The notes under the pieces were generated by a model. That model saw only the letters and a program-made list of their open reading frames with translations, was not told the DNA's origin and did not search any database. A stretch of 64,000 bases of DNA from Haliotis asinina. Lineage: Eukaryota; Mollusca; Gastropoda; Lepetellida; Haliotidae. Numbering within the stretch: position 1 is the stretch's first letter; the number at the start of each line of letters is the position of its first letter. The position numbers and the translations under genes are program-made. The DNA is taken from assembly GCF_037392515.1 (NCBI RefSeq), contig NC_090291.1:35177001-35241000 (forward strand), given 5' to 3'. Shown in pieces: positions 1 to 21,036 of the stretch.

Positions 1-89
1 ATCTCAAAGGTTACCTGACGCGACCTCCCATAAGGTTTTGTTAGACTCAGTGGTGGAATGTAACGAAAAGTATTGAGGATAAGTTTACT

Positions 90-215
90 TAGACTGTTGA
101 TTGCCTGTTCAGGACTTATTGTTTACAAGCAGCTGTTATGGATGGGCTATTGCTGAAATATTGCTGAGTTTTGCATGAAGCAAGAAACTGATTGCTGCTT
201 GAAACACTTCCATGT
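90..215 (+). mobile_element. Diverged SINE-B-type 3' part
   Basis: GATTGCCTGTTCAGGACTTA, GGGCTATTGCTGAAATATTG. It is close to the segment at 3107-3262 and aligns to the 3' half of SINE-B. Confidence 0.5.
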
Positions 216-325
216 AGAGGAAGTGACATCACTGTTGTCATTCTCACGATTTATATGTCTGAACTATGGCAACGCTACTGTTTCAGGTTTAAATAGGGTT
301 TAACCTCACCACAAGAGAGGATTTA

Positions 326-456
326 GGCTTTTAGCAGTAGTCCAGCAATATCATGACAGGGTACACCAGAAATGGGCTTCACACATTGTACTCATGTGGG
401 GAATTGAACCCGGCCCAGTCAAGCGAGCACTTTAACCACAAGGCTGCCCCACTGCC
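326..456 (-). mobile_element. SINE-A copy
   Basis: Antisense tRNA-like head: the minus strand shows TTAAAGTGCTCGC and GGGTTCAATTCCCCACATG, then GAAGCCCATTTCTGGTGTAC. Confidence 0.75.
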
Positions 457-689
457 TTCTCCCTCATGGGCTTCACGAGTTGTATCCTAGACTGATGCTA
501 AATCTCTGAATATATATAAGTTTAATGGAAGCAAATGCTTCCTTTCTTTTCAAATGGTAAAGGAAATAAGTGAGATGGGAGATTCAGAACCTGAGGAAAT
601 CTAGACTTTCTTCCTTCCTTTGCTCTAGCATCACAGAAAGGGAAGGGCATAAAGAAAAATAAGGTGGTTTCATTGACTGTGGGACAGAC

Positions 690-780
690 TAATTTTACCC
701 ACCCCCACATGGGAATCAAACTCACGTCTTTGGCATGATGTGTAAACACTTTCACCACTAGCCTACCCACTAGCCCTTGA
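690..780 (-). mobile_element. SINE-A head fragment
   Basis: The minus strand has GTGGGTAGGCTAGTGGTGAA and GTTTGATTCCCATGTGGGGG. Confidence 0.55.
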
Positions 781-839
781 CTTACGATGACAAAGTGCAA
801 GTCTGAATTTTTCTATATTGGAAAAGATATTGTCTGATA

Positions 840-1000
840 AGGGTTGGTGGGGTAGCCTAGTGGTTAAAACCTTCGCCTGTCACGCCGAAGACCCGGGTTC
901 AGTTCCCCACATGGGCACAATGTGTGAAGCCCATTTTCTGGTGTCCCCCGCTGTGAATATTGCTAAAAGTGGTGTAAAACTGAACTCATTCACTCACTAT
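840..1000 (+). mobile_element. SINE-A copy, near full length
   Basis: TAGCCTAGTGGTTAAAAC fits the pol III A box. The B-box region is GGGTTCAGTTCC. Then come CACAATGTGTGAAGCCC and a tail ending in ACTGAACTCATTCACTCAC. Confidence 0.85.
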
Positions 1001-3010
1001 TGTCTGATAAATAGTTTGATTTACAAGAACAAATAGCATGCACTTACTAACATCTCTATATGCATCAATAAGGGCCTGTCTGCCACAGTGAGCCATCATT
1101 TCATGATATCACTGACATACTGTTCACAAAGTATTTTCCATGCCCACTGAGAGGAGTACCCTGAATGAGTGCTTTCATGTTTGTTCTGGATAATGGACAA
1201 AGTTTGCTGTGTTGTGTGTGGAGATTTATCATGAATCTCTAGCAAGCCATACGCAGCTTCACAATGATGCTTTTGAGACGTGTCCTCATCCCTGATAGTG
1301 TATTAAGTCACTATCCAAATGATGAATCACTGACACATTTCAAAAATCATATGGATAAATATCAAAGTTTGAATTTGAGGCGTGATATGACATTAATTTT
1401 TTTTTCGATCTGCTTTGATGTATGAGGGTTTTTCTGTATGGAATTACTGAAGTTGCTCTCAGATCATGTTTCGACTGTTTGCGTTAAATGTCATAGCTTT
1501 CGTGGTGTGTGAGATGTACTTGTACAATTTATTGACTGCTGATAGCACTAGCTGAGTATTGTTAGACTAATGCCACTTAACTCTTGTCATCCATCTTGCC
1601 AGGTCGCTAGTATGTCAAACAAATTCCTTGCCAAACAAGTTATGGGAATATTTTTCCCCCAAAAGTGATATCCTCTAAAACTATTTAGTAATAGCTTTAA
1701 GAAAATCAAGTTTTCTATTAATTTTGACGGCTTCATGACTTCTGTTAGAGAGTCAGGTTTAGGGTTAATGCTAGGTTTAAGGGCAATGTCAGATGTTTGA
1801 ACACTGCCATTGTATGCTACACTACAAGGACCTGCTGTTCATCATACTTTCAGTTTTTTCTAGTAAAGGAGTAATTTCCTTTTGTCATCTTGTTTCAATT
1901 CCACGTATTTGTTTGGTCCTGAATAGCTCAGAAAAAACATGGAAATTTGTAAATGTGTAATAAATGAATGAATTTTCAATAATATGGAAGGCTTGGTAAG
2001 ATAATGGATTTAGTAAGATAATGGCCCCATTCAGACATCCTGGGAAAAAATATGAATCTGAACCATGCTTAAGCTGTACAAATACAAGTACATGTATGTT
2101 GTATTTATACGTGGACAAGTCAGAATCATTTGACACTAGAGCAAAAAATTGCAGATGGTGACTGTTTTGCATTAACAGTTGCCAACATTTCATTGACAAT
2201 TTCTACGATGGAATGGTTCACTGTTGTATGTTACTGAAGAGGTTTCTATCTAAACGGACAATTTTGTTCTTCAGAATTCAACTTGCATGAACATTGGTTC
2301 TGAGTATTGCAACATTGTTTCAGTATGTTGCCAAGAAGAATTAGTAAAAGATACTTTAGTGGAAATTACTAAAAATATGTCAAAGACGTCTTTCAGAAGT
2401 TTTAAACTCCAGCATGCAAATGCTGTAAAGGAAAATCTCCAACGCTTTGTTCTCAAGCACAGTAGAAAGATAAACACACATTTATTTGGACATGCAGAGA
2501 GACAGTTTTTCATCTTCAAGTCTGGCCATGTCAATTTGTTATCATATGACAAAAAAGAGTGTTCTTTTACTTCTTTTAAATATCATATATTGTAATGCAA
2601 CAAGATGAACACTTAAATTATTTTGGCTTCATATGTTTCAAATATTATATCAGTTGTGGGAACTAAATAGTTTGAAGAGACTTCTTCTAGAGGACGTTAC
2701 TTAATGTGTCTGGTGAGCTTGACCCTGGTCAGTTATTACAAGTAGTTATATGGCCATATGGTCCACTTAACTATCTCGCATTTCCTGGATATCTAGAAGT
2801 TTGGATAAAATCCTGCTGGCTGGCTTTGCTTTTATCTTGGGATGTCAGGTTGTGGCTTTCTTGTAGTTTAGTGCTGATAGCTAGGTTGATATTGTAATAA
2901 CAGTGTTTAACTGTGCTTCTGGTGGCCAGTTTCACACTGGAGATGGCAGTAATGGGTGAGCCAGTTTTCTTAGATGCAGAGTTGTCTACCTTGGCCTGAA
3001 ACAGTGACCA

Positions 3011-3105
3011 ACTTTAAACCTCACTCCTTTACTCACTCACTCATTCACTCACACACTTTCTCACTCTTTTTCTCTTTCTTTCTCTTTCTCTCTCACTCAC
3101 TGTCC
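3011..3105. repeat. TCAC/TC-rich simple repeat
   Basis: A run of ACTC, TTTC and TCTC motifs beside a diverged SINE-B copy at 3107-3262. Confidence 0.85.
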
Positions 3106-3106
3106 C

Positions 3107-3262
3107 TTGAGGCATTGGTCGTTGATGCTGATATCAATCTTCTGATTGCCTGTTCCAGACTTTTTGTTTACAAGCGGCTGTTATGGATGGGCTATTGCTG
3201 AAATATTGCCGAGTGTTTTATGAAGCAAGAAACTGATTCCTGCTGAAACACTCACTCACTCA
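3107..3262 (+). mobile_element. Diverged SINE-B-type 3' part
   Basis: GATGCTGATATCAATCTTCT, CCTGTTCCAGACTTTTTGTT, tail AAACACTCACTCACTCAAC. Confidence 0.55.
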
Positions 3263-4850
3263 ACTTTCTTATTATAATAATATGTATATTTATCCATCCG
3301 TTGTAAGCACACCCAAAGAACTTCATTGACAGCATGATAGTCTGGTATTTGCCAGAAATATATGTCACAAACTCAAGGATAATGAACATCCAACATGCTT
3401 CTTATCATTTATAATGTTAAAAAGGTATTATCAATGTCAGTGAAGAGGAACATGAGATACTTAATTGCAAGTGTTTATTATCAAGACATGGATGTGCCAT
3501 ATTAAGTGAGGAATCTAGTCTTTCTAATTGTTGAGTCACTGAACCAAAGCTTTCAACCTGTTGACACGTAATAATAAAGTGCTCTACTTGTTGACATACT
3601 TCTATTCCAGAAGCCTGGTGGCACACTTCAAAACAAACACATTTCTATTCTTGTGTGTAAAAGCTGTCCATGTTTTGACATCATAAATCAGAGTGGTGTG
3701 TAATGTTGCGTCATCTTTGATAGGGCAACACGCCACTTTCCCTGAAGGTACACTGACTCATGGTGTGAGAGTGCAGGGGTAAACCTAGGAATTTTTGGGT
3801 GGGCCAGTGCCCCACCTGGTTAAATTTAGGTGGGCCTAATGCTTCATAAGAGGGTAGATCGAGTGCCCCATCAGGTTCATTTTCAGTGGGGCCTATTTAG
3901 ATTTTGGTGCTTGAAGTTTTCAGCTACTTGTGTTTACCAACTTTGTATGTTTCAATAAGCTTGTAATTTTTTTCTGAGACATGATCATTTAAAACATGAC
4001 TAAAAACTGAAACAAAAGTTACCAAATGAAAGATTTTAGAAATATACCCTGTCATTGACTGAAATATTCCAACAACCAGTCAGGGAAATTATCCCTTGTG
4101 CCTTTGTGATGGACGATAACAACATTTATTGCATCATTTAGTTTACTTAGGCTGCACTTGCATTTTTGGGATGTTGCGTTATCAGATATTGTGTGTCCAC
4201 AGGACACAACCCAAGTTTGTGTCAGTGGCAGTTCATATATTGATGTGGAAATGCCACAGAAACGCATTCCAGGTTTATCCCAGAGAGTGTGACGACTGTC
4301 TCAATGGTCTGGCAGAGATGAAGGTTGTGGATTTTGTCCCCAGTCACCTGTACCAGGCCAAACAATGTTAGAAAGGCATTACTTTGTAAGCTCCTTTGGC
4401 ACTTGGCATTAATTGGATGATGCAAGGACTGGTATGCTAGGATTCAATATTCAGAGTAGGGTATTCATGTTTACAGTGTGGAAGGGAGTACAGTGCATAG
4501 CACCATTAAAACCAACTAGTGTGTACGTGCACATGCAAACCCATGATCTTCAGCAAACATGCTTGTCGTAAGAAAAGATTGGGTGGTCATTGATTCCCAG
4601 TTGAACAGATCACTTCTACAAGCATGGGCATTCTTCAGTCAGTTCATGACTTTGTCGTTAAAAACTGAAGCAATTTTTATTCACGTAGAAAGGCTAAATG
4701 CAAAATTATAATTTTCCTCAGATACCAGTTAATTTTAAAAAATACTGAATTTATATTGTATTTGTGCAACTGCACATTATGTTAACACTATCTTCAACAA
4801 CATATACTAACTTTACTTATTACTTGCAGAGGCAGAGGCATGTCTATGCA

Positions 4851-5889
4851 AGTGTTATGATCTACAACACACGGGTAACCATGTTAACACACACACGCAC
4901 ATACACATTTCTATGCAAGTGTTATGATCTACAACACACAGGGGTATCCATGTTAACACACAAACACACACACACTATGCAAGTGTTATGATCTACAACA
5001 CACAGAGGTAACCATGTTAACACACACACACACTATGCAAGTGTTATGATCTACAACACACAGGGGTATCCATGTTAACATACAAACACACACACACACT
5101 ATGCAAGTGTTATGATCTACAACACACAGAGGTAACCATGTTAACACACACACACTATGCAAGTGTTATGATCTACAACACACAGAGGTAACCATGTTAA
5201 CACACACACACACACACACATACACACACAAAAAGTGTTATGATCTACAACACACAGAGGTAACCATGTTAACACATACACACACACACACACACACATA
5301 CACACACAAAAAGTGTTATGATCTACAACACACAGAGGTAACCATGTTAACACACACACACACAAGTGATCTACAACACACAGGGGTAACCATGTTAACA
5401 CACACACATACACACACACACACACACATACACACACAAAAAGTGTTATGATCTACAACACACAGAGGTAACCATGTTAACACACACACACATACACACA
5501 CACACATACACACACAAAAAGTGTTATGATCTACAACACACAGAGGTAACCATGTTAACACACACACAAGTGATCTACAACACACAGGGGTAACCATGTT
5601 AACACACACACACACACACACAAGTGTTATGATCTACAACACAGGGGTAACCATGTTAACACACACACACACACACACAAGTGTTATGATCTACAACACA
5701 CAGGGGTAACCATGTTAACACACACACACACACACAAGTGTTATGATCTACAACACAGGGGTAACCATATTAAAACACACACACACACACACACACACAA
5801 GTGTTATGATCTACAACACATGGGTAACCATGTTAACACACACACACACACAAGTGTTATGATCTACAACACACAGGGGTAACCATGTC
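4851..5889. repeat. Minisatellite with embedded (CA)n, about 17 units
   Basis: Units of about 40-80 bp share the core GTGTTATGATCTACAACACA, then GGGGTAACCATGTTAACACA, and differ in the length of a following (CA)n tract. Many units have GAGGTAACC in place of GGGGTAACC. Open frames of H/T or C/V repeats over this stretch are not genes. Confidence 0.95.
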
Positions 5890-6547
5890 AACCCCATCTC
5901 CATGTTTTGGACAGTGCTTTAAGCCAAGGCATTCTGTAAGTGCTGCTGTGAAGAATTAGTTTAGTTTACCATGGGGATTCACTATTAGCTGCAACAACAT
6001 TGAGATTGAGGGCAGTGTTGTGAAAATAATTGCGATAGTGTTTACAGTTAAGGTGATGAAGACTGGCTTGGGGAATATGGTGCTCAGCCTAAAAACATGC
6101 CAGTGTCCCAACAATATGGATTTCTGTTGTAAATCTGGCTGCAGGGATGTATATTTTTTCTTTCACCTTTTAAGAAAGTGTCTGCTTAAGTCAACAGAAC
6201 ATTGAATTTGTTAATTAAATTTTAAAAAAGAAGTGTTGTTCGAGTGATTTTTTTCTGCGTTTTCTCAGACAGATGCTACATCAAATTGAGTTTGAAACAG
6301 TGTTTAGTTTTACAAAAATGACTATTCATCACAAAAAATTGTTCAGTAAAATAATAAAAAAGATTTAACCACTGATGAATGACTCTGAACTAAGTGCCAT
6401 TGGCAGGTAGATTATTATGTAGTTTAAAAATATGGAAGTTTTCCTTAAAAGTATAGATTTAATTGTTCTATAGTCTGGTAATGTTAATTGAAGTATTAAG
6501 AACATTTTCTGTGGCAAGTCAGGTTTGCAATTAGGTTGATAAGATCA

Positions 6548-6790
6548 AGTGAGTGAGTGAGTGAGTTTAGTTTTACGCTGCACTCAGCAATATTCCAGCT
6601 ATATGGAGGCTGTAAATAATCGAGTCTGGATCAGACAATCCAATGACCAACAACATGAGCATCGATCTGCGCAATTGGGAACCGATGACATGTGTGAACC
6701 AAGTCAGCGAGCCTGACCACCCGATCCCGTTAATCGCCTCTTACGACAAGCATAGTCGCCATTTATGGCAAGCATGGGTTGCTGAAGGCT
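6548..6790 (-). mobile_element. SINE-B copy
   Basis: The plus strand begins GTGAGTGAGTGAGTTTAGTT, then GCGCAATTGGGAACCGATGA and CTCTTACGACAAGCATAGTC; runs into family D. Confidence 0.9.
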
Positions 6791-7440
6791 TTTGCTATGT
6801 ACAGGTTTTTGTGATTTATTATGTTCTCAGTTTCCATGGAAACGTTTCGGACTTCGTTTCCAGAGCAGAACTCAAAAACCGTTCAATATTTTTCTGCAAA
6901 ACTTGGTAGTTATATCACTTGAACTTGAAGTGGTGCCTTTTGCTATGTACAGGATCTTGTGATTTATTATTTTCTTGGTTTCCATGGAAACGTTTCAGAC
7001 CTAATGTTATATGTGAGGGGTGTGTTTTGTTTCCAGAACAGAACTCAAAAACTTATTATTATCTGTTAATAAGACTTTCTAGATATGTGTGGCAGACCCC
7101 AAAGTGGTGCCTTTTGGCTTTTAAAGGTTTTTGTGATGTATTATTTTCTCGGTTTCTATGGAAACGTTTCAGACTTAGTCTCAAAATGGAGGGGTGGGCT
7201 TCGTTCCCAGAGCACAACTGGAAAACCATTTCATATCTTTCAACAGATCTTGGCAGATATATGAAATCGTGACTTTGCTGGTTACAGATACATGTATATG
7301 GCATTTATAATTTCCATGACTTCCAAGGAAACAATTCAAACTTAGTCTAAAAAGACAATGAGTAACTCTCAGATTATTTGTCCTTTCAAACATGTGGGGG
7401 CCGGGGGGATATGTCATCTTCTGATGACTCTTGTCTGTTT
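6787..7440 (+). mobile_element. Uncharacterised interspersed repeat (family D), internally repeated
   Basis: Three or four imperfect repeats of about 150 bp carry TTTGCTATGTACAGG, TTTCCATGGAAACGTTTC and GGGTGGGCTTCGTT. It ends in a conserved block TGTGGGGGCCGGGGGGATAT, GTCATCTTCTGATGACTC. Copies are also at 11815 and 31715. No coding domain seen. Confidence 0.75.
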
Positions 7441-7539
7441 TGAATTTAGCTGATGACATCCAGTACTAAGGTTACCATTTTCTGTTGCCATGTGTTGATA
7501 ACATCAAGTGTTAAGGATACTATTTTCTGTTGCAAATAG

Positions 7540-18698
<11,159 letters not shown>

Positions 18699-18904
18699 TC
18701 ACTGACAGGTTGAGGCGATCAGGCAGGCTGAGGAATATGTGACTCAGTTCACACCTAATACAAGTAGTCCTGAGATGAGCAAAAATGCAAACTGAACTGG
18801 CTTACTTGTCTCACTCTTGGTCAGTAAATGAACTGAAACGTGAAAGTCAAAAGAACCCTGGTCAGAAAGCTAATGGCAACAGTTCACATGCTTGGCTGTT
18901 GCCA

Positions 18905-18962
18905 GATGCATGTACCCAATAAGATGCATGTACCCAATAAGATGCATGTACCCAATAAGATG
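18905..18962 (+). repeat. 18-bp tandem triplicate in SPG7 3' UTR
   Basis: The 18-bp unit GATGCATGTACCCAATAA occurs three times head to tail, followed by GATG. It sits about 200 bp after the SPG7 stop and so probably in the transcribed 3' UTR. Confidence 0.9.
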
Positions 18963-19399
18963 TGCAAGCTGAAATACAGCTTGTTGTTACATTCAAATAT
19001 AACCATGACACAGTGTGCTATTTGAAATTGCTGCACATCCTTAATTCTCCAGCATAGTTCTTGCTTGTTGGAATAATTTGAGTGTGTAGTTTTAGCAACA
19101 TACTGTTTGACTTGGGGCCCTAAGCTATGGCAACAAATCAGTCCAGGGTTTTAGAATGGAATGGTTAAACTACACCCTGTGTCATCAAGGATGGGTCATG
19201 TCAGTCTCTGATATATCTAGTAAATGTAATGATATCAGTCACCCAAAAGTATGCATGGAATATATATGTAATTATCTTAATTGTCCAGCCTCTTACTGAA
19301 ATCTCATCAGTGTGTACTAGCCGTGGCATTGTGTGTGCTTGAAAATAATATACTGTGTGCTTGAAATTTGTACATACTGAAAACTGAGACAAATATGAG

Positions 19400-19405
19400 A
19401 ATAAA
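19400..19405 (+). promoter_or_regulatory. Candidate SPG7 polyadenylation hexamer
   Basis: AATAAA about 700 bp after the SPG7 stop. A second AATAAA lies at 19529-19534. Position is plausible for a 3' UTR end, but no downstream GU-rich element was evaluated and other sites are possible. Confidence 0.3.
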
Positions 19406-19734
19406 TTTCTTACGGTACTGCTTTGTTCTGTGTGTTCGTTGTCTGTAGTGGATGAGATGTGCTGTTGATGGGAGATCATTCACTGTGAAGGTGGTTCAAG
19501 ATTCATGTAAGCTATCCCATAGTCTCTCAATAAATAATATTATGATTCTGATTTAAGCTGAAAAAGAGTCCAGTAAGCTCAGATGTTTAAAATCTGAAGC
19601 TGGAGAAGCCAGGCCTTGCTGCAACTTGAGCTTCAGCTTAGTAGGAGTTTGACAGAAGGAGAACAAATGTGGTTCAAAAACTTTGAGACAGAATAAGGTT
19701 CATGCACACTGTGTCAAATTGTCCTGACTAGCTA

Positions 19735-19842
19735 TTCTCAAAACGTTCGTAGCCTTATGAAGTTCTTAAGCCCATTCTTAACACACTGGCTACAACCAAA
19801 GTTAAGAATTCTTAGGGATCTGAACGTTTCGAGAACAAGGGC
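19735..19842. mobile_element. Foldback MITE-like element (GTTCGTAG type)
   Basis: The ends are imperfect inverted repeats: TTCTCAAAACGTTC at the left and GAACGTTTCGAGAA at the right, with an inner TTAAG palindrome. It resembles the other foldbacks with a CACAAAG...CGTAA arm at 35051, 43396 and 62631, but is more diverged. Confidence 0.5.
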
Positions 19843-21036
19843 CTGGATATGTAGTGGAGTGTGAGAAGCAAAGGGGCCCAGCGGTTGTAGTTGTTGCAGT
19901 GGACTGTTTGAAGCTGCATCCTTCGTCTCCAAGACATGGTTTGCTTCTTTGTGTCTGTGCCATGGGTAGTCAAGTGGCTCCAGGTACAGGAATTAACTAT
20001 GCAGAGTTGCCTCCCTTAGCAGAATGTGATGACTCTTCATGAGTTCCGATCCTCAGGTCAGTGGTTTTCTCCACACCATACACTGGTTCAAAGGTTTCAC
20101 CAAAGTTGTAAATAGTATAATTAGTGCCTTGCATCTCCATGGTCTGTTTTCCAGGTTCATCTGATGTGTTGTGGTCATGGTGACATGTACAGGGAAACTC
20201 TAATTATCAGCACTGTCCAAAATGGAAGGAACACTGAGATACTGAACCTGTTTGGCCCATTCGAAAGGAAATTTGAATAACAGACATTTTTTATACCGTA
20301 AGTTTGTATCACTTTCACTGGTATCTGTGATAGTCAGCTTTTGACTGTGATTTGCTGATGGTTAAATTTAAGAAAACTCTTCATTAAGAATCACTCTAAA
20401 TGTAAAAAAAATAAAAACACCCCAGCAAAATGTAAACCACCCCACTCCCATCCCCCTTTGATCTGCCAATGTATATACAGTGTGTGAATAATATCAGGAA
20501 CAGTCACGTCGCAGTATACTTCAACTATTACCTTGCTTCAAAGACAGAGCCACTGAAGTGAATGTCACAGGATTCAGAGGATGCCATGTGTAAGCGATAC
20601 TGTAAACTGACTCCCCTGACTTAGTGTCCTTGTAACCCAGTTGGTTTACCTGTCTCAGACTCACAGGTCACCTTGATAATATACTGGCAACATGCAAGGA
20701 AACAGTTAGGATCGAACAAAAAGTTGTAAAAAGTCTCATTATTCTCATTACATGTCTGTAAAACATTTAGGCCTCAACCTCACACCTTTGCAAAATTTGA
20801 AATGAAATCAAATGAAATGTGATTCATGCTCTGAATAATTAAAATCATAATCACATATTTTTTTTCAAATGACATCAGGTAATTAAAATCTATGAAATCA
20901 CTTTTGTAAATCAAATTTAGTGCTGAAACAGTATTCGGAGCGTACATAAAATATAACTATTCACCTGTTTTGATATTGAAGGGAGGTCACTCTAACATTC
21001 TTTAATCTTGGCTCCACAGCATCCTGACATCGGGAT

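Larger units (their letters stand above)
1..7539. other. Left flank without a recognised exon (probably SPG7 intron)
   Basis: The first SPG7 exon I can recognise starts at 7540 with an in-phase AG acceptor, so at least part of this stretch should be intron of that gene. I looked on the plus strand for the preceding paraplegin segment (first membrane span and the conserved W..F..EML..GE stretch before the intermembrane domain) and did not find it. What is here is repeats: diverged SINE copies, a 1-kb CA-rich minisatellite at 4851-5889, and an uncharacterised interspersed repeat from 6787. Two weak protein-like open frames (1096-1302 minus, 4190-4372 plus) are discussed as findings. Confidence 0.6.
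18699..21036. other. SPG7 3' UTR and SPG7-WRNIP1 intergenic region
   Basis: No coding exon recognised. The proximal part is probably SPG7 3' untranslated sequence, with a three-copy 18-bp repeat and two AATAAA hexamers at 19400-19405 and 19529-19534. A short foldback lies at 19735-19842. The WRNIP1 promoter must fall in the distal part. It is AT-rich and I see no clear TATA box or CpG-rich block. Confidence 0.6.

Noticed and set aside
842..910. tRNA-like sequences with A and B boxes, here and at similar SINE-A sites
   Set aside because: They are SINE-A heads followed by the common SINE body; no complete cloverleaf with a CCA-proximal acceptor stem was seen, so not called tRNA genes.
2271..2595. 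Overlapping open frames of 93 and 102 codons on opposite strands
   Set aside because: AT-rich, no domain recognised on either strand, and mutual shadows; insufficient to call an exon.
5141..5621. C/V-rich and H/T-rich open frames
   Set aside because: Simple (CA)n/(TG)n content of the 4.85-5.89 kb minisatellite.
4851..5889. CRISPR-like array of repeats and spacers
   Set aside because: Units are contiguous tandem repeats with simple CA tracts, not unique spacers, and the genome is eukaryotic.
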